Assembly (NCBI GenBank): GCA_964555055.1
Contig: CAZKQW010000003.1
Location: 1-64,000 of the forward strand
DNA: 64,000 nt
Origin: GCA-016699445 sp964555055
Lineage (GTDB): Bacteria; UBA10199; JACPAL01; GCA-016699445
Direction of reading: 5' to 3'
In this document: positions 36,167-44,904 of the stretch, piece after piece
How positions within the stretch are numbered: position 1 is the first letter of the stretch
Layout of the letters: each line of letters opens with the position of its first letter
The notes under the pieces: generated by a model
Seen by the model: only the letters and a program-made list of their open reading frames with translations
Databases searched by the model: none
Told to the model about the DNA's origin: nothing
Made by a program: the position numbers and the translations under genes

Positions 36167-36316
36167 TTATTTTTTGGAGATTTTCGCGGTCAACTTCTTG
36201 CGCCCCTTCGCTCTTCGAGCCGAAAGCACTTTTTTTCCGCCCGGACTTTTCATTCTCTTTCGAAAACCATGTTTCCGCAAACGTCGCTTTTTATGGGGTT
36301 GGAAGGTGCGCTTCAT
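36167..36316 (-). CDS. rpmH: 50S ribosomal protein L34 (bL34)
   Basis: The 49-residue product reads MKRTFQPHKKRRLRKHGFRK in its first 20 residues and continues with the standard arginine/lysine-rich L34 sequence (SPGGKKVLSARRAKGRKKL). AGAGGA lies upstream of the ATG. It is the first gene of the leftward origin-proximal operon rpmH-rnpA-yidD-yidC and diverges from dnaA across the first half of the origin region. Confidence 0.97.
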   Translation of the reverse strand: MKRTFQPHKKRRLRKHGFRKRMKSPGGKKVLSARRAKGRKKLTAKISKK

Positions 36317-36369
36317 TTCTAATGTCCTCTGGTTGTGACTTTGCCGTCAGTTTTTTGTTCGAGGCTTAG

Positions 36370-36651
36370 TAAAGAGGTTGCCTATTTCCGTCAATCACAA
36401 ACTTCCGAAGAGAAGATCGCAAAAATTTTTCTTTTTTTCCGCAGGTTTCTATAATCGAGGTCCCCAAAAAAAAAAATTTTCAGGTTTTTTTTTCATTTCT
36501 TGTGGACAACCATTTTCAATTTTGAGACGAACGCCGAGTCTTTGGAGCTTAAGTATCCTCTCTCCCTCAAAAGAGGATGAAGCCGGGGACAATCAACAAA
36601 TTTTCCACAGATGTGCAAAAGGTGTGGATAAGTGCGCCTTCGGGGGGATTC
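36370..36651. other. oriC: probable origin of replication, part upstream of dnaA
   Basis: The AT-rich gap between rpmH and dnaA has one exact DnaA box (TGTGGATAA at 36623-36631) and two one-mismatch boxes (TGTGGACAA at 36501-36509, TTTTCCACA at 36601-36609), with runs of T and A between 36425 and 36500. It also must hold the dnaA and rpmH promoters. Boxes on both sides of dnaA suggest a bipartite origin as in Bacillus and Helicobacter. Confidence 0.75.
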
Positions 36652-38058
36652 GTGTTGCCTAAATTAGAGTTTTTAAAGAAGAAAGTTGATTCTTGGTCCT
36701 CCCGCCCTGCTTGGGCGGGACAGGTGAAATTTCATTCGTTCGAAGGCGATCGCGTTGTTGTTTTGGTACGCAATCGTTTCGTACGGGATTGGATTAAAGA
36801 AAACTTCTTATGTGATTTAACGGAAGAGTTAAAATCCATTCCGGGATCTGACATCGAGATCGTGTTTAAAATCGAGGAAGGGAACATTTCTTCGGTCAAA
36901 AATATTCCTAATGGAACGGCTCAAGCCGCTTTAGATCTCAAGCTCGAAGAAAAAAAGACTTCCGCACCCCTTTCTTCTAGAAACCCGATGGAACCGGTGG
37001 CGGATACCTCAAAAAATACCCAACGCCCTCTTTTTCATGAGAATCTCAAACAAAAGTATTCGTTCGAACATTTCGTGGTGGGTGCCGGGAACCAATTCTG
37101 CCATGCGGCCGCGCAAGCTGTCGCGAAGGCGCCTGGAAAGAGTTATAACCCCCTCTTCATCTACGGAGGCGTGGGTCTGGGCAAGACCCACCTACTGAAT
37201 GCGATCGGATTAGAGATCTTAAAGAGAAATCCTCGGGCACGCATCATTTTAGTAACGGGCGAAAAATTCATGAACGAGCTCGTTCATTGCATTCGCTTCG
37301 AAAAGATGGCGGACTTCCGCAAGAAATACCGCGATTCCTGCGACGTCCTACTGGTCGACGACGTCCAGTTCCTTGGCGGTAAGGAAAGAACTCAAGAGGA
37401 GTTCTTCCATACTTTTAATCATTTGCACGACCTTCAATGCCAAATCGTCCTCACGTCGGATAAGCCTCCACGCGAAATCGTAGGCTTAGAAGAAAGGTTG
37501 CGGTCTCGTTTCGAATGGGGCCTGATCGCTGACATCCAGGCGCCCGATCTGGAAACACGCATGGCGATTCTCAAGAAGAAAGCTGAGGACGACCAAATCC
37601 CCCTCCAAGATGATGTGACTTATTATTTGGCCCAGTCGATCAAATCCAACGTGCGCGAGCTCGAAGGATCCCTCATCCGAGTTCACGCTCTGGCGTCGTT
37701 GGCGGGTAAAGAAATCTCGGTGGATTACACCAAGGACGTCTTAAAAGACGTCCTTGGAACCGTCGATCGCATCCTAACGGTCGAACATATCCAAAAGAGC
37801 GTGGCTGATTATTATAAGATTAAATTAGGGGACTTGACGGGAAAGCGCCGCATTAAAAGCCTGGCTCTGCCTCGTCAAATAGCCATGTATCTTTGCCGTA
37901 AACACGTGAAGTCGTCTTTTCCGGAGCTAGGGGAAAAATTCGGCGGTAAAGACCATACGACCGTTCTGCACGCCTGCAATAAGATCCAAAACTGTTTAGA
38001 AAACGATAGTCGGCTTAAAGAGCAAGTCAGTTCGCTGGAGAATTCGTTCGCACATTGA
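36652..38058 (+). CDS. dnaA: chromosomal replication initiator protein DnaA
   Basis: The start GTG at 36652 gives 468 residues and is chosen because GGGGGG lies at a good distance upstream and domain I then has the normal length; an ATG at 36577 would place a DnaA box inside the gene. Domain I is partly conserved (RNRFVRDWIKENF) but its usual FxxW segment is replaced by the product of a palindrome. The AAA+ core has Walker A GGVGLGKTHLLNAIG and Walker B VLLVDDVQFLGGKERTQEEF; the DNA-binding domain has FGGKDHTTVLHACNKI. It starts replication at the flanking boxes. Confidence 0.97.
   Translation: MLPKLEFLKKKVDSWSSRPAWAGQVKFHSFEGDRVVVLVRNRFVRDWIKENFLCDLTEELKSIPGSDIEIVFKIEEGNISSVKNIPNGTAQAALDLKLEEKKTSAPLSSRNPMEPVADTSKNTQRPLFHENLKQKYSFEHFVVGAGNQFCHAAAQAVAKAPGKSYNPLFIYGGVGLGKTHLLNAIGLEILKRNPRARIILVTGEKFMNELVHCIRFEKMADFRKKYRDSCDVLLVDDVQFLGGKERTQEEFFHTFNHLHDLQCQIVLTSDKPPREIVGLEERLRSRFEWGLIADIQAPDLETRMAILKKKAEDDQIPLQDDVTYYLAQSIKSNVRELEGSLIRVHALASLAGKEISVDYTKDVLKDVLGTVDRILTVEHIQKSVADYYKIKLGDLTGKRRIKSLALPRQIAMYLCRKHVKSSFPELGEKFGGKDHTTVLHACNKIQNCLENDSRLKEQVSSLENSFAH
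36700..36720. repeat. GC-rich palindrome inside the dnaA domain I coding region
   Basis: TCCCGCCC (36700-36707) and GGGCGGGA (36713-36720) form a perfect 8-bp inverted repeat with a five-base loop, encoding SSRPAWAG in frame. The neighbouring DNA is AT-richer. It looks like a small palindromic element tolerated in the coding sequence. Confidence 0.6.
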
Positions 38059-38080
38059 AGAAAGCCAATCGCCCTTTTTG

Positions 38081-38118
38081 AAAAAGGAGATCCTGCCATT
38101 CGGGGTCTCCTTTTTTTC
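38081..38118 (+). terminator. rho-independent terminator after dnaA
   Basis: AAAAAGGAGATCC and GGGGTCTCCTTTTTTT form a stem with an eight-base loop and end in a run of seven T, 22 bases after the dnaA stop. Confidence 0.85.
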
Positions 38119-38391
38119 ATCTTTTATTTATCCACATCCCTTTGTGTGAAGAGATTGGAATCATTGTGCATTTCGAGGGGCTTTTCGGAAGACGCCGGTT
38201 TATCCACAAACCGTCCCCAAAAAAACACAGGTTTTTCCTGCAAAAATCACAGGTTTTATAGGTAAAAAAAATGAAAAATCACTTTAAAAAAGCTTCACTT
38301 TCAAGCTTATCCCCATTAGGGTTTCGCCTCTACTAGAACGACTACTATTTATATTTAAAATAATATAGAAGACAAAAAAGAGGAGAAGATC
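38119..38391. other. oriC: probable origin of replication, part between dnaA and dnaN
   Basis: Two exact DnaA boxes TTATCCACA stand at 38128-38136 and 38200-38208, and one-mismatch TTATCCCCA at 38307-38315. Between and after them the DNA is AT-rich (38225-38295 and 38340-38380), suitable for unwinding. The repeated word ACAGGTTTT occurs twice at about 38227-38258. The dnaN promoter must also lie here. Confidence 0.8.
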
Positions 38392-39504
38392 ATGGAACTT
38401 AAAATAAAAAAATCGGACCTTCTCAATATTTTAAAATGGCCCCAAGGTGTCGTCGAAAAAAGAGGGACCATGCCTATCCTGTCCAATATCCTCTTAGATG
38501 CGAAACCGAATATCTTGAGTCTCTCTGCCACCGATCTGGAAATCTCCATCGTCGCTCAGGGAAAAGCTGAAGTGAAATCCACTGGGCGCGCCGTCGTGAA
38601 CGCGCGAAACATATTCGAAATCGTCAAGGAAGCGCCGGATGAGTTCGTGAAGCTCACCAAGAAGCCCGATCATAGCGTCGAGGTTTCATCAGGAAAGGCG
38701 AAGTTTCGGGTCTTGGGGATGGACGCCGAAGAGTTTCCAAACCTTCCTCAACTAGCCTCCGCGGCATCCCTTCCTCTAGATGCTGAGGAGTTCGAAGAGA
38801 TGATCGAAAAGACTTTCTATGCCGCGTCTGCCGACGAGACACGTTACACGTTGAATGGCCTTTATCTCGTGAAAGTTTCGAGAGGGGATAAGAATTTCCT
38901 TCGCGTCGTCGCCACGGACGGGCACCGGCTCTCTTTCACTGAAAAAGAAACGGATAAGGATTGGAATCTTACTAAAGGCATTATTATTCCGCGGAAAGGA
39001 ATATCGGAAGTTAAAAGTCTCATATCAGGAGCCCAGGGGGAGTTGAATGTATCTCTGGATGAAAAAGCCGTACGTTTCCAAAGAGGCGATATTGAATTGA
39101 CGGTCCGCCTCATCGAAGGCGATTTCCCCGCCTATGAACAAGTCATCCCCAAGAAATCGGACAAGATCGTCTCCGTGGATCGCGGATTGATTGTCGGCGC
39201 TTTGCGGAGAGCTTCCATTATGACGTCCGAACAAGCTCGCGGCGTTAAATTCTCCTTCAGCGACAACGTCTTGGAGATCAGCTCGTCGCATCCGGATCTC
39301 GGTGAAGCGACCGAGGAGATCGCCATCGATTATAAGGGGACCAAATTCCATGTGGGCTTCAATCCCCGTTACTTCCTGGACCTCCTCGGGGTCCTCGAAG
39401 ATGAAAAGGTCGTTATGGAATTGAAAGACGAGGTCTCACCCTGTGTGATCCGTTCCGAATATGATCGAGGTTTCCTGGCCCTCATCATGCCCATGAGAAT
39501 TTAA
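38392..39504 (+). CDS. dnaN: DNA polymerase III subunit beta (sliding clamp)
   Basis: This 370-residue clamp has three repeated domains. It begins MELKIKKSDLLNILKWPQGV, then MPILSNILLDA and LSATDLEISI; the C-terminus ends DRGFLALIMPMRI, close to the canonical PMR-L/I end. The clamp encircles DNA and tethers the replicative polymerase. GAGGAG precedes the ATG. It follows the origin and is 12 bases from gyrB, without recF between. Confidence 0.97.
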   Translation: MELKIKKSDLLNILKWPQGVVEKRGTMPILSNILLDAKPNILSLSATDLEISIVAQGKAEVKSTGRAVVNARNIFEIVKEAPDEFVKLTKKPDHSVEVSSGKAKFRVLGMDAEEFPNLPQLASAASLPLDAEEFEEMIEKTFYAASADETRYTLNGLYLVKVSRGDKNFLRVVATDGHRLSFTEKETDKDWNLTKGIIIPRKGISEVKSLISGAQGELNVSLDEKAVRFQRGDIELTVRLIEGDFPAYEQVIPKKSDKIVSVDRGLIVGALRRASIMTSEQARGVKFSFSDNVLEISSSHPDLGEATEEIAIDYKGTKFHVGFNPRYFLDLLGVLEDEKVVMELKDEVSPCVIRSEYDRGFLALIMPMRI

Positions 39505-39516
39505 GAAAAGGACTTT

Positions 39517-41928
39517 ATGTCAGAAGCCGCTAAGCAATACGACGCCTCCTCAATCAAGATATTGGAGGGTTTGGACGCTGTCCGGAAAAGACCCGCGATG
39601 TACATTGGGTCCACCGGGGCGCCAGGTCTGCACCACCTCGTATATGAAGTTGTAGATAACTCCGTCGACGAGGCCTTAGCCGGCGAATGCAGTCAAATCG
39701 ACGTCACCATCCACATCGATAACTCCATCACGGTCTTAGATAATGGACGCGGCATCCCGACCGGCATCCACCCCACCGAGGGCGTATCGGCGGCGGAAGT
39801 CGTTCTAACGAAGCTACATGCAGGTGGAAAATTCGAACACAGCGCCTACAAAGTTTCCGGAGGCCTTCACGGCGTCGGTGTTTCTTGCGTGAACGCCCTT
39901 TCGGAATGGCTGGAGTTGGAGATTTACCGCGAAGGGAAGGTTTTCCATCAGTCTTACCAAAGAGGAACTCCGAAGGCACCGCTCGAGGAGACGGGACAAA
40001 CCACGAAGCGAGGAACCAAAGTCACCTTCAAGCCCGACCACGAGATTTTTGAAGTATTGGAGTATAGCTTCGATATCCTTTCTAACCGTCTGCGCGAGCT
40101 TTCGTTCTTGAATAAGGGACTTCGTATTACCGTAAAGGACGAACGCAGCGAAAAAAGCCACGACTTCTGCTACGAAGGCGGAATTAAGAGTTTCGTGGAA
40201 TACCTGAACCAACGAAAAAATCCCCTCCATGACGTCGTCTACTTCGAGACCGAGAAGGACCGCATCATACTCGAAGTGGCTATGCAGTATAATGACAGCT
40301 ACAATGAGAACATCTTCTCTTTCGCGAACAACATCAATACGATCGAGGGCGGTACCCATTTAATTGGATTCAAATCCGCTATCACTCGCGCCATCAACCA
40401 ATACGCTTCCCAAAATAATCTTTTGAAGGATTTGAAGGAAAACCCGACGGGTGAGGATATACGCGAGGGTTTGGTGTGCGTGATCTCGGTCAAGATACCC
40501 GATCCTCAATTCGAAGGCCAGACGAAGGCGAAATTAGGGAATTCCGAGGTTGAGGGCTTGGTCAAGCAGATCGCCTACGAGAAGTTGACCGAATTCTTGG
40601 AAAAGAACCCTTCTCTCGCCCGGAAAATCACAGCCAAAGTCATCGATGCGGCCCGTGCGCGCGAGGCGGCTCGCCAAGCGCGGAACCTCGTCCGGCGCAA
40701 AGGGGCATTGGACATTGGTTCCCTTCCTGGAAAATTGGCTGATTGCCAGGAAAAGGACGCCGGCTCCTCCGAACTCTTCATCGTGGAAGGGGAATCCGCC
40801 GGCGGTAGTGCGAAACAAGGCAGAGATCGGCGTTACCAGGCTATCTTGCCCTTGAAAGGGAAGATTTTAAACGTCGAGAAGGCCCGTTTCGATAAAATGC
40901 TTTCCTCCGAAGAGATCCGCGTCTTGTTCACCGCTTTAGGCGTCGGCGTCGGCGATCAGACCGGAGTCCAAGATATCTCGAAGCTCCGCTACCACAGTAT
41001 CGTCCTAATGTGCGACGCGGACGTCGATGGATCCCACATCCGTACCTTACTTTTGACATTTTTCTACCGCCAGATGCCTAAGATCCTCGAAAATGGCCAT
41101 CTTTACATCGCGCAACCTCCGCTCTATCGGATCAAGAAGGGCAAGAACGAACGCTATCTTAAGAACGACTCCGATTTGGAGACGCTGTTGATCGATTTAG
41201 GAGCCGAGGGGCTCCGTCTCAAGGGTGAAAAAGGAGAGACCTCTGGCAAAGATCTCGTCGAGCTTACCAAAAAATTGATCCGGTACCGACGCATCCTCTC
41301 GATGGTCCAACGCGCCGGCGATCCGCGCATCGTGGATAGTTTGGCTGCGTGTTTATCCATGGATTCCTCTCTTCTCAAGGAATCGGCGACCTTGAACCAA
41401 GAACTAGACCGCATCGCTGGTTACGTGAAGAAACATTACGATATTAAGGATTTCACGGTGGAGACGGATTCGGACTCCGAACACCAATCGCAAAAGGTTG
41501 TCTACAGGACTATTTACAACAACTCTCCACGGAAGACGGTTTTGGATTATAACTTTCTTCATTCCCCCGAATTCGCGGAGTTGAAGAAACTAACCGACGA
41601 GTTCGCGCTGATCGGACGCGATCGTTTCGCGGTCCAAGGAGAAGACGACGAACAGATCTTTAATGATCTGGATAAGGTGAAGACGTTTATCTTGGATCGA
41701 GGGCGCGAAGGACTCGACATCCAACGGTACAAAGGATTGGGAGAAATGAATCCCGGACAGCTCTGGGAGACGACCATGGATCCCGAAAAAAGGACCTTCT
41801 TGAAGGTGACCATTGAGGATGCCGTTGAAGCCGATCAAATCTTCACGGTTCTTATGGGAGACCAGGTCGAACCGCGCCGACAATTTATCGAAGACAACGC
41901 TTTGGACGTCAAAAACCTGGATATCTAA
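39517..41928 (+). CDS. gyrB: DNA gyrase subunit B
   Basis: This type IIA topoisomerase ATPase subunit has 803 residues. Visible are the GHKL motifs VRKRPAMYIGSTG, EVVDNSVDEALAG, LDNGRGIPTGIHP and GGLHGVGVSCVNALS, the TOPRIM motif VEGESAGGSAKQGRDR with MCDADVDGSHIRTLLLTF, and the C-terminal RYKGLGEMNPGQLWETTMDP. QGRDR in the TOPRIM segment favours gyrase over topoisomerase IV. Partner gyrA is not in the window. Its stop overlaps the next start (TAATG). Confidence 0.97.
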   Translation: MSEAAKQYDASSIKILEGLDAVRKRPAMYIGSTGAPGLHHLVYEVVDNSVDEALAGECSQIDVTIHIDNSITVLDNGRGIPTGIHPTEGVSAAEVVLTKLHAGGKFEHSAYKVSGGLHGVGVSCVNALSEWLELEIYREGKVFHQSYQRGTPKAPLEETGQTTKRGTKVTFKPDHEIFEVLEYSFDILSNRLRELSFLNKGLRITVKDERSEKSHDFCYEGGIKSFVEYLNQRKNPLHDVVYFETEKDRIILEVAMQYNDSYNENIFSFANNINTIEGGTHLIGFKSAITRAINQYASQNNLLKDLKENPTGEDIREGLVCVISVKIPDPQFEGQTKAKLGNSEVEGLVKQIAYEKLTEFLEKNPSLARKITAKVIDAARAREAARQARNLVRRKGALDIGSLPGKLADCQEKDAGSSELFIVEGESAGGSAKQGRDRRYQAILPLKGKILNVEKARFDKMLSSEEIRVLFTALGVGVGDQTGVQDISKLRYHSIVLMCDADVDGSHIRTLLLTFFYRQMPKILENGHLYIAQPPLYRIKKGKNERYLKNDSDLETLLIDLGAEGLRLKGEKGETSGKDLVELTKKLIRYRRILSMVQRAGDPRIVDSLAACLSMDSSLLKESATLNQELDRIAGYVKKHYDIKDFTVETDSDSEHQSQKVVYRTIYNNSPRKTVLDYNFLHSPEFAELKKLTDEFALIGRDRFAVQGEDDEQIFNDLDKVKTFILDRGREGLDIQRYKGLGEMNPGQLWETTMDPEKRTFLKVTIEDAVEADQIFTVLMGDQVEPRRQFIEDNALDVKNLDI

Positions 41929-42911
41929 TGTCCCAAAGCAACCTCGAGGAAATTTCACTTCCCATCAAAGACGACCTCATGAAAGTAGAGGACGTTATCC
42001 AAGCTCATCTGAAGTCCTCGGTGGGGTTCGTTACTTCCATTTCCGAATACGTCATCCGAAACGGGGGGAAACGCATACGTCCCGTGCTTTGCCTCTTCTC
42101 CTCGAGATTGGCAGGCGCCACGGGCCAAAAAGTCTACGACAGCGCCGCCGCCATGGAATTCTTCCATACGGCCACTCTTATGCACGACGACGTCGTGGAT
42201 AACGCGAAGTTGAGACGTGGTAAGCCGTCCGCCAATGCCAAATGGGGCAACCATGTGGCGGTCCTCGTCGGGGATTTTTTCTATTGCCAGGCCTCAGCCC
42301 TTCTTGTCGGAACGGACAATCTTCGCATCATCAAGCGGATTACGGATGCGATGTTGGCGACGACCGAAGGGGAAATCCTGGAGATTTCAAAATCCAACGA
42401 TCTTTCCACTACCGAGGAGGATTATTTAAAAATCATCCATGATAAGACGGCCGTCTTGATGTCTGCCTCGTGCGAGATCGGCGGTATTTTGGGAAATGTA
42501 TCGGAAGCTTATATTCAGGCGCTGGCTGAATACGGACGCTGTCTCGGCATTGCCTTTCAATTGGCGGACGATATTTTGGATTATATTTCAGACGACCAAA
42601 AGTTTGGAAAAGTCACCGGTACCGATTTAAAAGAAGGTAAGCTGACTCTTCCTCTCATCGTCGCTCTCCGCCATTGCAACGAGGCTGAGAAACGCATCAT
42701 CAAAGACACACTGATCGCCGAGACCGTAGAATCTGCATCTTTAAAGCGGATTATTGAAATCATTGATCAGTACAAGGGTTTGGACTATACGGTGAAGTTA
42801 GCCAAAACTTACATTAATCGCGCCAAAGAATCGCTTCAAGTCTTCAAACCTACCCTCGAACGAGAGGCTTTAATACGCCTCACGGACTTCGTGATTGAAC
42901 GCAGCCAATAG
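41928..42911 (+). CDS. polyprenyl diphosphate synthase (octaprenyl/heptaprenyl type)
   Basis: This 327-residue all-trans prenyl chain elongation enzyme makes the side chain of quinones. The two aspartate motifs are HDDVVDNAKLRRG and FQLADDILDYISDD; NGGKRIRPVLCLFSSRLAG and GDFFYCQASALL match long-chain synthases such as IspB. Chain length cannot be read from the sequence. The ATG is coupled to the gyrB stop by one base. Confidence 0.93.
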   Translation: MSQSNLEEISLPIKDDLMKVEDVIQAHLKSSVGFVTSISEYVIRNGGKRIRPVLCLFSSRLAGATGQKVYDSAAAMEFFHTATLMHDDVVDNAKLRRGKPSANAKWGNHVAVLVGDFFYCQASALLVGTDNLRIIKRITDAMLATTEGEILEISKSNDLSTTEEDYLKIIHDKTAVLMSASCEIGGILGNVSEAYIQALAEYGRCLGIAFQLADDILDYISDDQKFGKVTGTDLKEGKLTLPLIVALRHCNEAEKRIIKDTLIAETVESASLKRIIEIIDQYKGLDYTVKLAKTYINRAKESLQVFKPTLEREALIRLTDFVIERSQ

Positions 42912-42971
42912 CGAAATCAAACTCGACCGTCTGAAAAACAAACCTTTTCCTTAAAATCTCGGTCATTCTCC

Positions 42972-42987
42972 TGGCACTTCATTTGCT
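42972..42987 (+). promoter_or_regulatory. candidate sigma-54 (-24/-12) promoter
   Basis: TGGCAC-N5-TTGCT matches the sigma-54 consensus, with exactly ten bases between the invariant GG (42973-42974) and GC (42985-42986). It lies 48 bases before the small gene at 43035, so transcription would start near 43000. An enhancer-binding activator would be required; no activator gene is close. Confidence 0.55.
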
Positions 42988-43034
42988 CTAACGCCTTTCA
43001 CCGGGCGTCCGCGGCGTTCGGGAAAGGAAAAATC

Positions 43035-43304
43035 ATGAGCGAATCCATACTGCTCAAAGACGTTTTTGCGATTTCAGATCGGGAAGTCGCCGGAGAGCCG
43101 GGAAAAAGTCGTTGGACGCGCGTCGGCGTGGGCTTCGTCAATCGAGACAGCTCCATCAACATCGTCCTCGACGCTATTCCCATGAACGGCCGGCTTCAAG
43201 TGCGAGATCGTCAAAAACAAAATATCAATAACAACCCTGCGTCAAAACCGCAGCGGACGTTTCCTCCCAAGAAAGAGAAAGCGTACCAACCTTACGAAAG
43301 GTAA
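43035..43304 (+). CDS. small conserved protein, unknown
   Basis: This 89-residue protein has a core RWTRVGVGFVNRDSSINIVL followed by DAIPMNGRLQVRDR. This pattern occurs in a family of small uncharacterised bacterial proteins that report on no known activity; the core looks like a short beta-sheet. The C-terminal third is polar and basic (KPQRTFPPKKEKAYQPYER) and probably disordered, possibly nucleic-acid binding. It follows the sigma-54-like promoter and lies 13 bases before the ComEA-like gene. Confidence 0.65.
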   Translation: MSESILLKDVFAISDREVAGEPGKSRWTRVGVGFVNRDSSINIVLDAIPMNGRLQVRDRQKQNINNNPASKPQRTFPPKKEKAYQPYER

Positions 43305-43317
43305 ATAAGGAGTTCTT

Positions 43318-43653
43318 ATGAAAAACAGAATCGTGACCTTTATAGGTCTCCTAGCCCTCTTAGTGTCTTTGAACGCGGCTCAAGCTGCAAAAAAAGACTT
43401 CCAGGGTACCGTCAATGTGAACTCTGCCAGCGCTGAAGAATTGATGCAGCTTCCCGGTATCGGTAAATCGAAAGCTGATGCGATTATCGCCTACCGCCAA
43501 GCCCATCCTTTTAAAGCCATCTCCGAATTGACGGAAGTTAAAGGCATAGGACCTAAGATGTTGGAGAAGATCCAGTCACATGTCAGTGTTGATGGCGGTA
43601 CTACGGCATCGGCTTCATCTTTATCGGGAACACCGGTAAGAACAGCGAAGTAA
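43318..43653 (+). CDS. ComEA-like helix-hairpin-helix protein
   Basis: This 111-residue secreted protein has a signal peptide (MKNRIVTFIGLLALLVSLNA, cut near AQA). Residues about 32-88 are two helix-hairpin-helix motifs: VNVNSASAEELMQLPGIGKS and ISELTEVKGIGPKMLEKI. This is the DNA-binding part of ComEA, which captures DNA in the periplasm during uptake. The tail is Ser/Thr-rich. GGAG precedes the ATG. Other competence genes are not seen nearby, so a role in DNA uptake is inferred from the family. Confidence 0.88.
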   Translation: MKNRIVTFIGLLALLVSLNAAQAAKKDFQGTVNVNSASAEELMQLPGIGKSKADAIIAYRQAHPFKAISELTEVKGIGPKMLEKIQSHVSVDGGTTASASSLSGTPVRTAK

Positions 43654-43754
43654 TCCACTAAGCATAAAGATCCGCACTCTCCCTCCCCTGCGCCTCTCGA
43701 GCCTAGAACTAACATTCGATGAGGGGTCTGGGGAGGGGCAGGATCTCTTCCTGT

Positions 43755-44819
43755 TTAAGAGGAAGGGACGATCGCTTTTGTTTTCGTGAAAAGCCAATGA
43801 TCGAAATAATAATGGATCAAAAGACCGGAGAGTGTGACGGTGAAGTAGCACTTATTATAGGGAAGCCCTGTCGACCGCGCGAGTAAGGTGACGATCGAAA
43901 GAAATCCTAAGGTTGGAATCAAGCAAAATGTATAAAATCCTGCGGTTTTCAAAAAGCCGCGGCCCGAAATGCCATTCACCAAAGGGGAACTAATGTCACC
44001 CCGTTCTTTTCGGATGACGTTCACCCACCAGGCGAGGCCTAGATACTGAAGTGAGTGCCAGGTGTTAAAGCCTTGGAAGGCGACATCGAGATCTTTGGGA
44101 ACAGCGATTAAAAGAGCGACAAAAATAGTGAACGAAATCAATAATGTCTTGGGCCAAGAGACCGCATCCGCCTTCACTTCCCAAATTGTCTTAGCAATGA
44201 AGAGAAAGAAGGCGATCCCAAAGAATGAAATGACCAAATCGAAGACGAAGGGATTGCCTGTAACAAGAGGAATTTTGATATTTTGTCCGGCGACTTCGAA
44301 AGTCCCATTGACGATCTTATAGATAGCAACAGGGTAGATACTGGAAAAAACGACCGAATAATCGATCCATTTTTCCCAAGCGGCGAAAGGGGAAATATCA
44401 CCCATCTTCTTACGGTAACAGTCGGCGATATAACAGGTTTGATGGAGTAAATGGATCGAGGCCCACGAGAAAAAGATGGTGATGAGTACGCCGAATGCGT
44501 TGAGCCCCAGATAAATCACCGTAGGAGGAATTAATAAAGCACTCGTGGCGTAAAAAGGGTGACGTTTCCAAAATTTCTTTTCCATGAAGGTATAGGTGAA
44601 CGTCGCGAAGAGATGAGGACCGCCAATGAGGATGGTGATAACCAAATTCACCAAAGTAACCGAGAGGCCGAAACCATTCTTAATCAGAAGAGGGAGAGGG
44701 ACTAATAAGATACCACCAAGAATGAAGAAAATATCCAAACGCCTGGAAAGCAACCAAGGGCTTTCTTCTTGCGGTTCCGTCTCTATAGGGGACTCTGGTG
44801 AAATATCGAGTGTATTCAT
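43755..44819 (-). CDS. multi-pass inner-membrane protein with conserved histidines
   Basis: This 354-residue protein has about eight or nine hydrophobic segments (for example RLDIFFILGGILLVPLPLLI, TSALLIPPTVIYLGLNAFGV, VVFSSIYPVAIYK, LLISFTIFVALLIAV). Histidine-containing motifs sit at membrane ends: GGPHLFATFTYTF, SIHLLHQTCY, FNTWHSLQYLGLAWWVN and HYYFDHWLF. Such patterns suggest a metal-dependent membrane enzyme, perhaps like desaturases or Brp/Blh oxygenases, but I cannot assign a family. It is divergent from the small membrane gene at 44905 and convergent with the ComEA-like gene. Confidence 0.65.
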   Translation of the reverse strand: MNTLDISPESPIETEPQEESPWLLSRRLDIFFILGGILLVPLPLLIKNGFGLSVTLVNLVITILIGGPHLFATFTYTFMEKKFWKRHPFYATSALLIPPTVIYLGLNAFGVLITIFFSWASIHLLHQTCYIADCYRKKMGDISPFAAWEKWIDYSVVFSSIYPVAIYKIVNGTFEVAGQNIKIPLVTGNPFVFDLVISFFGIAFFLFIAKTIWEVKADAVSWPKTLLISFTIFVALLIAVPKDLDVAFQGFNTWHSLQYLGLAWWVNVIRKERGDISSPLVNGISGRGFLKTAGFYTFCLIPTLGFLSIVTLLARSTGLPYNKCYFTVTLSGLLIHYYFDHWLFTKTKAIVPSS

Positions 44820-44904
44820 GGTCAGGCCTTAGAATACGGAAAATGAAAGATGGTCAAGTCATTCTCCTTGAGGAGAAGTCTCTTAAGATGATATCACGCT
44901 AAGA

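Noticed and set aside
43654..43754. CCCTCCCC/GGGGAGGG inverted repeat between the ComEA-like gene and the membrane protein gene
   Set aside because: The loop is about 45 bases and there is no T tail, so it is not a convincing terminator.
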